Part shown: in pieces, positions 57,056 through 64,000 of the stretch
Numbering within the stretch: position 1 is the first letter of the stretch
How the letters are laid out: each line of letters starts with the position of its first letter
Assembly (NCBI GenBank): GCA_964646415.1
Contig: CAZYEL010000001.1
Span: forward strand, 20,214 to 84,213
DNA length: 64,000 bases
From: VGJV01 sp964646415
GTDB taxonomy: Bacteria > Patescibacteriota > Minisyncoccia > UBA6257 > 2-01-FULL-56-20
Direction of reading: 5' to 3'
Translations under genes and position numbers: made by a program
Notes under the pieces: generated by a model
Database searches by the model: none
The model's input: the letters and a program-made list of their open reading frames with translations, nothing else
Told to the model about the DNA's origin: nothing

Positions 57056-58183
57056 ATGGGTTATAAGATATTTTTATCACAGGTTGCAGTAGTGGTGGCG
57101 ACGACGGTGGGCGCGGGTATGTTTGCGCTCCCGCATGTCTTTTCCGTATCGGGGTGGGCCCCCAGCATTTTTTATTTAATCGCGTTTGGAATTATTCTGT
57201 CATTTATCCATGCGGTATATTTTCTTGTATTAAAGAAGGTGGGCGAGCGGAAAAGGCTCGCGGCGCTTGTGTGGGAGGCGCTCGGCCCCGCGCAGGGAGT
57301 GGTCGCGTTTCTTGCGGTGGTGGTGGGGCAACTCCTCACGCTGCTCGTGTATCTTATCCTTGGCGAAACATTCCTGAAACTTCTTATGCCTGCGCTGGGA
57401 GGGGCAGCCGGAGCGCTTCTTTTTTGGATTATTGCATCATTGCCCCTCTTTTTCGGGTTACGCCGTTTCGCTTGGGGGGAGGCGCTCGGCGCCCTCGCAA
57501 TGGGAGCGCTTATTTTGGGGCTCTTTGCGGCGAGCGACATCGGGCAGGGATTCGCGCGTGTCCCCGTGGCGGATACCGCGCGTTTTCTGTTTCCCTTTGG
57601 CATCATTCTCTTCTCGCTTGCGGGATGGACCGCGGTGGAGCCGGTCTATGAATTGAACTCCCGCGTAAAGGGGAAAGAAGCCCGCCTTCAGCAGAACGAA
57701 GTCCGGCATTCACTTGCCGCGCTTGCCGCAGGAACCGCGATTTCCGCGGCTCTCTATGCCCTTTTCGTACTCGGCGTACTCGGCTCGCCGGTGCCGATTA
57801 CTCCCGATACCGTCTCCGGATTTTCCGCGCCGCTGTGGCTTGGGCTTTTGGGCGTGCTCGGGCTCTTCGCGATTTGGACTTCTTATGTGCCCGTGGGGCG
57901 CGAGGCGGCGCACGCGCTTATGGACAGAGGGTGGAAGGAGGGCGTGGCGCTCGGGTTCGTGGCGCTCGTACCGCTCCTCCTCTTCGCCGCAGGACTCTCG
58001 GACTTTGTGCGGATGGCGAGCTTCGTGGGCGGCGTGTTTCTCGCGTTCCAGTATCTTTGTATCATCGCGGTGGGGAAAAAGTTGTTAAAGCCAAAAGGGA
58101 CAACAAAGGCGCTTTTTATGATGCTTTATATTATCCTCGCCGCCGCAGTGGTTTACGAAGTCTATTACTTTGTAGTACAGTAG
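57056..58183 (+). CDS. Aromatic/hydroxy amino acid permease-like transporter (APC superfamily)
   Basis: 375 aa with about eleven membrane helices. VVVATTVGAGMFALPHVFSVSGW is the first helix with the GAGMF/LP signature of the HAAAP/Trp-Tyr permease group; later LFPFGIILFSLAGWTAVEPVYEL fits helix 6. It probably imports an amino acid with H+ or Na+. The organism seems to depend on scavenging, as CPR bacteria do. The start codon directly follows repeat copy C, so the promoter must lie in the repeat or upstream. tRNA-Arg follows ten bases after the stop. Confidence 0.85.
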   Translation: MGYKIFLSQVAVVVATTVGAGMFALPHVFSVSGWAPSIFYLIAFGIILSFIHAVYFLVLKKVGERKRLAALVWEALGPAQGVVAFLAVVVGQLLTLLVYLILGETFLKLLMPALGGAAGALLFWIIASLPLFFGLRRFAWGEALGALAMGALILGLFAASDIGQGFARVPVADTARFLFPFGIILFSLAGWTAVEPVYELNSRVKGKEARLQQNEVRHSLAALAAGTAISAALYALFVLGVLGSPVPITPDTVSGFSAPLWLGLLGVLGLFAIWTSYVPVGREAAHALMDRGWKEGVALGFVALVPLLLFAAGLSDFVRMASFVGGVFLAFQYLCIIAVGKKLLKPKGTTKALFMMLYIILAAAVVYEVYYFVVQ

Positions 58184-58193
58184 GCTTTGAGCT

Positions 58194-58265
58194 GCGCCCG
58201 TAGTTCAACGGATAGAATGCATCCCTCCGAAGGATGATATCGAGGTTCAATTCCTCGCGGGCGCA
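58194..58265 (+). tRNA. tRNA-Arg (anticodon CCG)
   Basis: 72 bases. Acceptor GCGCCCG/CGGGCGC with discriminator A; D arm GTTC-AACGGATA-GAAT; anticodon stem CATCC/GGATG with loop CTCCGAA, giving CCG at 58227-58229; T arm CGAGG-TTCAATT-CCTCG. The CCA end is not encoded. It decodes CGG. A restriction-modification pair starts about 50 bases downstream, so this tRNA may mark an integration point. Confidence 0.95.
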
Positions 58266-58317
58266 CAAAGGAGTAGACTTATAGTTATCCACGGGGAGTT
58301 AAGTGGGACAGACGATT

Positions 58318-59331
58318 ATGCAAGAGGCATCATACAAGCAAAGGGCGCCACGAAATCGCACCATAACTCTAAATGATGAGGATATTTCGCGATTAAAAAA
58401 GCGTTTGATTAAGTTAGACAAACCAGTATCTTTAGGCGAAATCGAGAATAAGACAATTCATCAAGATGTTTTTGAGGCGTTAGAACACTTGCCGAATAAT
58501 TTTGTTGACCTTGTTTTCGTAGATCCCCCATATAATCTCAACAAGACATTCAACCTCACTTCATTCAAAGCTATGGAGTCTGAAAGGTATGAGGAGTGGC
58601 TGGACTCTTGGGTTCAAAAAATCATTCGTCTTTTGAAACCGAGCGCTTCGGTTTATATTTGTGGCGATTGGAAATCGTCCGGAGCAATTTTTAATGTTGC
58701 GAAAAAGTATTTTCAAATTCAAAATCGTATTACTTTTGAGCGAGAAAAAGGGCGTGGCGCAAAATCAAATTGGAAAAATTGCTCTGAAGATATTTGGTTT
58801 TGCACATTATCGGACGATTACCACTTTGATGTTGAGGCCGTAAAAATGAAGCGCAAAGTTGTTGCTCCCTACAAAGACGAGGACGGAAAACCGAAAGATT
58901 GGGAAGACAGTGGTGATGGAAAATATAGAATTACCCACCCATCAAATGTTTGGACTGATATTACAATTCCATTTTGGTCTATGCCAGAAAATACTGACCA
59001 CCCAACCCAAAAACCAGAAAAACTTGTTGCTAAAGTTATTTTAGCAAGTTCAAAGCCAAATGATGTTGTTTTCGATCCTTTTTTGGGTTCGGGGACAACC
59101 TCCGTTGTCGCGCAAAAATTAGGGCGTAGATATGTTGGTATAGATATTGATGAATTATACTGTTGTCTAGCAGAGAAACGGCTGGAAAATGCGCGACAGG
59201 AAAAAACAGTGCAGGGTTATTCTGATGGGGTTTTTTGGGAAAGAAATACGCTCAGCGGACAGATTAATGGGAATGGGAAGAAACACAAAGTTGAGTTATC
59301 GGAAAATTTATTTAGCAGCAAGCTTATATGA
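58318..59331 (+). CDS. Beta-class DNA methyltransferase of a restriction-modification system
   Basis: 337 aa (342 if it starts at GTG 58303, which has GGGGAG just upstream). Catalytic motif IV VDPPYNLN precedes the SAM-binding FDPFLGSGTTSVVAQKLGR, the beta-class order; DPPY with this order suggests N6-adenine (N4-cytosine not excluded). SMPENTDHPTQKPEKLV is the typical motif X/I lead-in. The gene is markedly more AT-rich than the chromosome around it. The next gene overlaps by ATGA and encodes the probable endonuclease. Confidence 0.9.
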   Translation: MQEASYKQRAPRNRTITLNDEDISRLKKRLIKLDKPVSLGEIENKTIHQDVFEALEHLPNNFVDLVFVDPPYNLNKTFNLTSFKAMESERYEEWLDSWVQKIIRLLKPSASVYICGDWKSSGAIFNVAKKYFQIQNRITFEREKGRGAKSNWKNCSEDIWFCTLSDDYHFDVEAVKMKRKVVAPYKDEDGKPKDWEDSGDGKYRITHPSNVWTDITIPFWSMPENTDHPTQKPEKLVAKVILASSKPNDVVFDPFLGSGTTSVVAQKLGRRYVGIDIDELYCCLAEKRLENARQEKTVQGYSDGVFWERNTLSGQINGNGKKHKVELSENLFSSKLI

Positions 59332-59993
59332 AAAAGAGTCAAATCTTTTACGGCAGTCCACACAGAGAGGAAATTGAGAAAAGACTCAAAAAGTTTTTGA
59401 ATGAGCAAACTGATTTTCTTTCCGCACGGACAATAAATAGCCCGCGTGCCGTTGGCGATGCGATTGAGAACGTCATTGCTGAAAATTTCAAAACCATTCT
59501 CGGCGACCTCGTTGGCGAATATTCGTCATCTTTTGCGCGGCGAGCTATGGCAGATTTGGCTTTTACAGATAAAGACGGCTTCTATTATGTCGTTGATGTA
59601 AAAACACGCCGACTCGATACAAAATTCAATATGCCAAACCTGACATCCGTTGAAAGACTATCTCGTTTTTACGAGGAGGATGTAAACTATTTTACGCTTT
59701 TGAAAATCGATTATAAAACCAACGGTACGCGGGCAGAAATAGCCAAAGTAACTTTTGCTCCGATTGAGTTTTTTGATTGGGAGTGCCTAACCATTGGTGC
59801 GCTTGGTTGGGGTCAAGTTCAAATCGCAAACGCAAATGTGGTGAAGATAGTGTCAAAGAACAGCAGAAAAAAGTGGATGTTGGAGCTGTGCGATACCATG
59901 CTTGAATTTTATCCGAAAGAGATCGGCAAAATTAGCGAACGTATTGATCACTTTAAGACAGTAAGAAAGTTTTGGGAGAACAAGCAGGGTTAG
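59328..59993 (+). CDS. Probable type II restriction endonuclease
   Basis: 221 aa. MADLAFTDKDGFYYVVDVKTRR gives a PD-(D/E)xK-type site: Asp in ADLAF, then DVK at the usual strand spacing, with Asp in place of Glu in the ExK element. RAVGDAIENVIAENFKTILG is the preceding helix. It overlaps the methyltransferase gene, and together they form a type II pair with shared AT-rich composition. The recognition site cannot be read from sequence. Confidence 0.8.
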   Translation: MKKSQIFYGSPHREEIEKRLKKFLNEQTDFLSARTINSPRAVGDAIENVIAENFKTILGDLVGEYSSSFARRAMADLAFTDKDGFYYVVDVKTRRLDTKFNMPNLTSVERLSRFYEEDVNYFTLLKIDYKTNGTRAEIAKVTFAPIEFFDWECLTIGALGWGQVQIANANVVKIVSKNSRKKWMLELCDTMLEFYPKEIGKISERIDHFKTVRKFWENKQG

Positions 59994-60021
59994 TTAGAAT
60001 GTATAACTATATAGCAATACC

Positions 60022-60639
60022 ATGGACAAGCGCACCGCGTTGGAGGCTCTCAAAGCCGAAATGGAGGCGGACACCTCGCTTCCCCTCCAGACAAATCTTG
60101 TCTTCGGCGAGGGGAATCCGGACTGCGACGTGCTTTTCATCGGCGAGGCACCAGGACAGAATGAAGATGTCCAAAAGCGTCCCTTCGTGGGGCGCGGGGG
60201 ACAACTCCTCCGTACATGTATCCGTGGCATCGGCTGGAAGGAGGCGGATGTGTACATCACGAATATCGTGAAGCGCCGCCCGCCCGAGAATCGCGACCCG
60301 TTGCCGGAAGAGCTTGCCGCGTATACGCCGTACCTTACTCGCCAGATTGCGATTATCAGCCCAAAAATTATCGTGCCGCTTGGGCGGTTTTCGATGAACT
60401 ATTTTTTGCCCGAAGCGAAAATCACGCGCGACCAAGGGAAGCCGTTCCGCATTGAGGGGCGACTTGTGGTGCCTATGTTCCACCCTGCAGCCGCGCTCCG
60501 CGCGACGGGAGTGATGCAGCAGTTCCGGGAGGGATTCACGAAACTGCCGCAGATTATTGCAGGGACGGTGGCTTCCCAGGAAGTACAGGCGCCTTTGCCC
60601 CGCAAGGAAAGCGCGCCTCCGCAGAAAAGCTTGTTTTGA
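60022..60639 (+). CDS. Type 4-like uracil-DNA glycosylase without Fe-S cysteines
   Basis: 205 aa. VFGEGNPDCDVLFIGEAPGQNEDVQKRPFVGRGGQLL contains motif A, and VPMFHPAAALR motif B, of family 4 UDG, which removes uracil from DNA. Typical members bind a 4Fe-4S cluster through CxxC near residue 15, VVKCRPP and AAC; here these positions read without Cys (EMEADTSLPLQTN, NIVKRRPPENR, AAYTPYL). So the fold and active site remain, but the cluster is lost. The C-terminal 30 residues are a basic tail. Confidence 0.88.
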   Translation: MDKRTALEALKAEMEADTSLPLQTNLVFGEGNPDCDVLFIGEAPGQNEDVQKRPFVGRGGQLLRTCIRGIGWKEADVYITNIVKRRPPENRDPLPEELAAYTPYLTRQIAIISPKIIVPLGRFSMNYFLPEAKITRDQGKPFRIEGRLVVPMFHPAAALRATGVMQQFREGFTKLPQIIAGTVASQEVQAPLPRKESAPPQKSLF

Positions 60640-60650
60640 GCATTAATCTT

Positions 60651-60719
60651 AGGAAGTCGGACTTCCCGCCTGCGCTACGCCGAAGGCTCCGGCAAGGCGA
60701 GCAGGAAATCCGACTTCCT
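60651..60719. repeat. Nested inverted repeat after the UDG gene
   Basis: AGGAAGTCGGA (60651-60661) pairs with TCCGACTTCCT (60709-60719). The interior carries CTACGCCGAAGGCTCCGGC, a relative of the pyrG insertion. A similar AATCTTAAGAAATCGGACTTC hairpin follows the ClpC-like gene at 63721-63754. Possible terminator for the UDG gene. Confidence 0.7.
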
Positions 60720-60736
60720 CACATTGGAAATCGGAG

Positions 60737-60742
60737 TAGAAT
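60737..60742 (+). promoter_or_regulatory. -10 box before the inverted-repeat RNA candidate
   Basis: TAGAAT at 60737-60742, with only a weak -35 (TTCCTC) 17 bases upstream. Initiation would fall at 60749-60751, exactly where the 17-bp terminal stem begins. Confidence 0.4.
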
Positions 60743-60750
60743 AGGGGTAT

Positions 60751-60876
60751 GCATCCCGTTAGAGACAACATGATTATGTTTAGGATGGACTCCGTAGTAT
60801 GGTGCAAGAAACAGCGACTGCAAAACAAGCCGTCTTTTTACGGTTCCGTAAGCGGAACCTGTCTCTAACGGGATGC
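60751..60876 (+). ncRNA. Candidate structured RNA or leader with a 17-bp terminal stem
   Basis: GCATCCCGTTAGAGACA (60751-60767) is perfectly repeated in inverse at 60860-60876. Inside, GGTTCCG-TAAG-CGGAACC (60842-60859) stacks directly on the terminal stem; CCGT-CTTTTT-ACGG and ACAT-GATT-ATGT are further small hairpins. The 3' arm contains the ATG (60873) of the next gene, so the stem would hide the start codon. It may be a regulatory leader or a free RNA. Family unknown. Confidence 0.5.
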
Positions 60877-61220
60877 ATTTCGCGTTTATCTATATCCTTC
60901 ACCGCGCGGTGTTCCGCCTTACGGACTTTTTCCGTCATTGGTATGTGGACGCTTCCCGCGCGCTCTTCCACAATTTTCTTTCGACGCTTGAGCTGGCGGA
61001 CAGCCGCATCGCATTCCGGGTGACGCTCCGCCATTTTTTTGAGCCGTTGTACCAGGATTACAGCGTGGTCGGCAGGGCGTTGGGGCTTGTGTTCCGCTCC
61101 GCGCGCACGCTCATCGGGGCGGTGTGTTATGTGGTTATTACCGCGGTGTACGCGCTCATTTTTGCGGCATGGTACGCCGTTCCCGCCGCTCTTCTTTTCT
61201 ATGCAATCAAGGGACTTTAG
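60873..61220 (+). CDS. Small membrane protein next to the ClpC-like gene
   Basis: 115 aa. The N-terminal part is amphipathic (RLTDFFRHWYVDASRALFHNFLSTLEL; FRVTLRHFFEPLYQDYSVVGRALGLVFRS), and the end is a long hydrophobic pair of helices (TLIGAVCYVVITAVYALIFAAWYAVPAALLFY). I recall proteins of this shape next to membrane-bound Clp ATPases in CPR genomes; the function is unknown. It overlaps the ClpC-like gene by 20 bases. ATG 60873 lies in the 3' arm of the inverted repeat, so the true start might be later. Confidence 0.75.
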   Translation: MHFAFIYILHRAVFRLTDFFRHWYVDASRALFHNFLSTLELADSRIAFRVTLRHFFEPLYQDYSVVGRALGLVFRSARTLIGAVCYVVITAVYALIFAAWYAVPAALLFYAIKGL

Positions 61221-63708
61221 TTCGGTAGCGCTTTGCTTCGACGACCCGCGCCTGCGCATGACGGGCGTGGGACGGCTTCTTGTGCGCGTTGCTTCTTATA
61301 TCACCCTGCTTTTTCTTGCAGTTACTGCGGCAACGCTCACGTTCTCCTCTGATATTTTTCCGCTGCGTGCCGCAGGACTCCTCCTCCTTCTTTTTCTTTT
61401 GGACCGGGCGCGGCACGCAGGCGAGGGGGATTATCCCATCTCCGGGCTCCCGAAGCGTGGCACATTAAACATCGGAGTATGCGTTTCGTCGCGCTCATTC
61501 GCGGTGATTGAGCGGGCATTCGAGCGGAGCGGTATTAAGCGTACGGACATATATCTGGAGATGCTCCGTGAGCTGATGGGAGTGGCCGAAGTGGCGCTCG
61601 GTTTCGAGCGGCTCGAAGTGAATACGGAAGAATTTCGCGCACGGCTTGATACGCTTCTTCGTCCGGGCGAGACCCGGGATTCGCGGGAGGAGCGCATGCG
61701 GAAGCTTGACGCGCTTCTCTCTCTCGCGTTTGCCAGGGCGGTCGCCGCGCACCACGAATTTGTGGAGCCTACGGACCTCTTTGCGGCATTTGCCAATCTT
61801 CCCGACCAGTCGGTGGCCCGCCTTTTCAGTATCTTTTCGCTCGGCGCTTCGGAAGTGAACGGCGCGATACTTTTTAGCGAACTTGTGCGGAAGGTGTCGC
61901 GTCTCGCCCCCCCGGAGTCTCTGGGAAATTTCGCGCGGGTGATGCGGCGCGGGCTTCGCCACCGCGTGATGAATCGCGCATGGACGGCGCGGCCCACGCC
62001 CACGCTCGACCGGTACGGGACGGATTTTACCGACCTTGCGCGCGCGGGGGCGGCGGGTTTTCTTGTGGGGCACGCCGCCGAAATGCAGCGGCTGATTGAT
62101 GTGCTCGCGCGGCCGATGAATCCGAACGCGCTTCTTGTGGGCGATGCGGGCGTGGGGAAGGAAACGCTTGTGGCGCATTTTGCCTGGCTTCTCACGAAGG
62201 ACGAGATTCCGCCGGCGCTTTTCGACAAGCGGCTTGTGGGGCTGGATTTGAGCCAGCTTGTCGCGGGGGCGCCGCCTGAAGAACTCCATGCGCGCCTGCA
62301 GCGGATTGTGGAGGAAATTGTGGAAGCGGGGAACATTATTCTCTATATCCCCGACGTTCATAATCTTGTGAAAACCTCGAGCGCCGCATATCTTTCCGTC
62401 GCCGATGCGCTCACGCCGGTACTTATGGATAACGCGTTCCCTGTCATAGGCACCACGTATCCGCGCGAGTACGCCGTGTCAATCGAGCCGCGGAGCGACC
62501 TCGCGGGAGCGTTTGAGGTGATTCGCGTGCAGGAAATTTCGGAAGAAGAGGCGGTTACCGTGCTCGTCTACGACGGAGTGATTTTGGAGCGGCAGTTCCA
62601 TACGCGCGTAACGCTCGGTGCGTTGCGGGGCGCGGTAACGCTCGCGAAGAAGTATTTGCGGGAAAAGTTTCTGCCCGCGAGCGCGGAGGAACTTTTGAAG
62701 AGCGCGCTTGCAGAGGCCTCGCGCCGCGGCGACCGGGTGCTTCGGCGGGAGGACGTCGTGCGTGCGCTCGAGGCGCGGGTGAACGTCCCCGTGCACGAAG
62801 CGACGGGCGAGGAGGCGGAGCAGCTCCTTCGCCTTGAAGAGATTATCCATGAACGCATGATTGACCAGGAAGAAGCGGTCAAGGCCGTTGCGGATGCCCT
62901 GCGCGAGTACCGGAGCGGGCTTGCGAGGAAGGGCGGCCCCATCGCAAACTTCCTTTTTGTGGGACCCACGGGCGTGGGGAAAACGGAGCTTGCGAAGACG
63001 CTTGCGAGGGTACACTTCGGCGCGGAGAGCGCGATGGTGCGGTTCGATATGACGGAGTACCAGGACACGGGGAGCATCAAGCGGTTCATCGGGGCAACGG
63101 ACGGCACGGTGGACGGGGCCTTGACCCGCGCGGTGCGCGAGCGGCCGTATTGCGTGGTGCTTCTCGATGAATTCGAGAAAGCGCATGCGGATATTTTGAA
63201 CCTTTTTCTCCAAGTATTCGACGACGGGCGGCTCACGGACAGCATGGGGCGCGTGGTGAGCTTCGAAAACACGATTCTCATCGCGACCTCAAACGCGCAT
63301 TCGGACATCATCAACGACTCGTTGCGGCAGGGGAAGCCGATGGGTGAGGTTGCGGAATATTTAAAGAGCCGCCTCACCGATGTGTTTAAGCCGGAACTTG
63401 TGAACCGATTCTCGAGGATTGTGGTTTTCAAGAACCTCTCGCCGGAAGACTTGCGAAAGATTGCCGCGCTTCAGGTAAAAGAGTTGGGAAAGACGCTCGC
63501 AGAGCAGGGGATTGAGCTTGTTGCGGACGAGGGCGCCATCGCGCTCTTGGTGAAGCTCGGGTACGAACCCGCATTCGGCGCGCGCCCCCTCCGGCGGGTG
63601 CTTGAAGAGAAAATCCGCGCGGCGCTCTCGAAGAAAATTCTGAAGGGCGAGATTGCGCGGGGCGGAACGGTTACGCTCACTGCGGAAGGAGAAGAATTCC
63701 GGTTTTGA
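61201..63708 (+). CDS. Membrane-anchored ClpC/ClpB-like AAA+ ATPase with degenerate first ATPase domain
   Basis: 835 aa. Two membrane helices near residues 20-60 (VASYITLLFLAVTAATLTF; AAGLLLLLFLLD) precede a Clp N-like helical domain (residues about 90-260). The first AAA+ domain has GDAGVGKE (Glu instead of Thr/Ser in Walker A, near residue 313) and ILYIPDVHN where Walker B would carry DE, so it probably cannot hydrolyse ATP. The second has intact GPTGVGKTELAK and VVLLDEFEKAH, then the ClpB-type C-domain (YEPAFGARPLRRVLEEKI). It likely unfolds proteins at the membrane. Confidence 0.88.
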   Translation: MQSRDFSSVALCFDDPRLRMTGVGRLLVRVASYITLLFLAVTAATLTFSSDIFPLRAAGLLLLLFLLDRARHAGEGDYPISGLPKRGTLNIGVCVSSRSFAVIERAFERSGIKRTDIYLEMLRELMGVAEVALGFERLEVNTEEFRARLDTLLRPGETRDSREERMRKLDALLSLAFARAVAAHHEFVEPTDLFAAFANLPDQSVARLFSIFSLGASEVNGAILFSELVRKVSRLAPPESLGNFARVMRRGLRHRVMNRAWTARPTPTLDRYGTDFTDLARAGAAGFLVGHAAEMQRLIDVLARPMNPNALLVGDAGVGKETLVAHFAWLLTKDEIPPALFDKRLVGLDLSQLVAGAPPEELHARLQRIVEEIVEAGNIILYIPDVHNLVKTSSAAYLSVADALTPVLMDNAFPVIGTTYPREYAVSIEPRSDLAGAFEVIRVQEISEEEAVTVLVYDGVILERQFHTRVTLGALRGAVTLAKKYLREKFLPASAEELLKSALAEASRRGDRVLRREDVVRALEARVNVPVHEATGEEAEQLLRLEEIIHERMIDQEEAVKAVADALREYRSGLARKGGPIANFLFVGPTGVGKTELAKTLARVHFGAESAMVRFDMTEYQDTGSIKRFIGATDGTVDGALTRAVRERPYCVVLLDEFEKAHADILNLFLQVFDDGRLTDSMGRVVSFENTILIATSNAHSDIINDSLRQGKPMGEVAEYLKSRLTDVFKPELVNRFSRIVVFKNLSPEDLRKIAALQVKELGKTLAEQGIELVADEGAIALLVKLGYEPAFGARPLRRVLEEKIRAALSKKILKGEIARGGTVTLTAEGEEFRF

Positions 63709-63720
63709 AACTCAATCTTA

Positions 63721-63754
63721 AGAAATCGGACTTCTTCCGAGAAGTCCGATTTCT
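63721..63754. terminator. Hairpin after the ClpC-like gene
   Basis: AGAAATCGGACTTC - TTCCGA - GAAGTCCGATTTCT, a perfect 14-bp stem 12 bases after the stop. No long T-run follows. The arms recall the repeat after the UDG gene, and a third AAAGTCCGACTTCCTCC string lies at 63783-63799. Confidence 0.65.
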
Positions 63755-63825
63755 CCCCATTGATGCACGAGTTTTTACTAACAAAGTCCGACTTCCTCCT
63801 TATTTTGCAAGGGTTCCCAGCGCAA

Positions 63826-63855
63826 TTGACAGAATGGCATAAAGTATGCTATATT
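63826..63855 (+). promoter_or_regulatory. Strong promoter near the right edge
   Basis: Perfect TTGACA (63826-63831), an 18-base spacer with TATGC just before, and TATATT (63850-63855). Transcription should begin near 63862 and run off the window. Confidence 0.7.
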
Positions 63856-63883
63856 TATCACGTTATTTGACAATGCTGTTTTT

Positions 63884-63952
63884 TATACCAACCGTTCTAT
63901 CTCGTGTGAGATGGTAACGGAGAAGCCATGACGGCTTCGTTGGTTTGGGGTT
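63884..63952 (+). other. Start of a structured transcript, cut by the window edge
   Basis: ACCAAC pairs with GTTGGT around two hairpins: CGTT..ATCTC-GTGT-GAGAT..AACG and GAAGCC-ATGAC-GGCTTC, giving a three-way junction. It follows a strong promoter by about 25 bases. It could be a 5' leader or the beginning of an ncRNA or rRNA precursor; a mini frame ATGACGGCTTCGTTGGTTTGG-type of eight codons is also inside. Identity cannot be settled here. Confidence 0.4.
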
Positions 63953-64000
63953 AAGGGAACTTTCGTGTTGGTTTTTCTCTCATCGGTCGTTGCAAATGTG

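Noticed and set aside
58283..58292. TTATCCACG near the methyltransferase gene as a DnaA box
   Set aside because: Single isolated 8-of-9 match far from dnaA, without AT-rich unwinding region or further boxes.
1..64000. CRISPR arrays or cas genes
   Set aside because: No regularly spaced direct repeats of 24-40 bases and no cas-like protein were seen; all repeats found are inverted or short tandem.
1..64000. UGA recoded as glycine, as in some CPR lineages
   Set aside because: TGA ends clear genes such as ruvA, femAB-like, hepT and the methyltransferase, and no conserved glycine is encoded by an in-frame TGA.

Overview
The window reads as a chromosomal segment, including the probable replication origin, of a Candidate Phyla Radiation (Patescibacteria) bacterium, most likely Parcubacteria-like. 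Four things suggest this. The core genes are short and stripped down (YebC of 176 aa, a Mur ligase without an N-terminal domain). A type IV secretion-like operon of the CPR kind is present, with a PrgI-family protein, a split VirB4 and a T4SS pilin. The intergenic DNA is full of AT-rich inverted repeats, and short palindromes are inserted in frame inside conserved proteins. TGA is used as a stop, so the code is standard. No taxonomic search was possible, so the phylum call is an inference.

Layout: 1-4.8 kb on the minus strand carries tyrS (partial), clpP, hppA, nusA and yraN. 4.9-12.8 kb holds a free-standing LAGLIDADG gene, dksA-like, comM, a LysM/M23 peptidase, a UvrD-type helicase, an anchored unknown protein and rsmA. 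12.9-26.9 kb is one plus-strand T4SS/pilus-like operon, interrupted by a four-helix-bundle gene flanked by repeats. 26.9-31.6 kb is the classic origin block: jag, yidC, rnpA and rpmH on the minus strand, dnaA and dnaN on the plus strand. 31.6-47.4 kb has a class A PBP, a small acidic protein with its own promoter and terminator, ruvC, yebC, pilB, ruvB, tsaE, polA, a histidine kinase, pyrG, holA and rpsT. 47.5-52.0 kb has ruvA, a FemAB-like protein, a Mur ligase and a beta-CASP metallo-hydrolase.

52.0-55.9 kb is accessory DNA: a MntA/HepT toxin-antitoxin pair followed by a remnant of the preceding gene's 3' end, a frameshifted TrmB regulator, several tiny genes, and two tandem ~200-230-nt structured elements whose hairpins show compensatory changes. 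56-58.2 kb has a LOG-family protein, a translation-factor-like protein, an amino-acid permease and tRNA-Arg(CCG). Directly after the tRNA lies an AT-rich restriction-modification pair, then a UDG that has lost its Fe-S cysteines, an inverted-repeat RNA candidate, and a membrane-anchored ClpC-like ATPase with a degenerate first ATPase domain. The right edge has a strong promoter and the start of a structured transcript.

The most promising undescribed signals are the tandem covarying elements at 54.48-54.71 and 54.95-55.15 kb, the ~165-nt minus-strand RNA candidate between pilB and ruvB, the 17-bp terminal-stem RNA at 60.75-60.88 kb, and the in-frame palindromes. All of these come from reading the sequence by eye; no folding, database search or alignment software was run.
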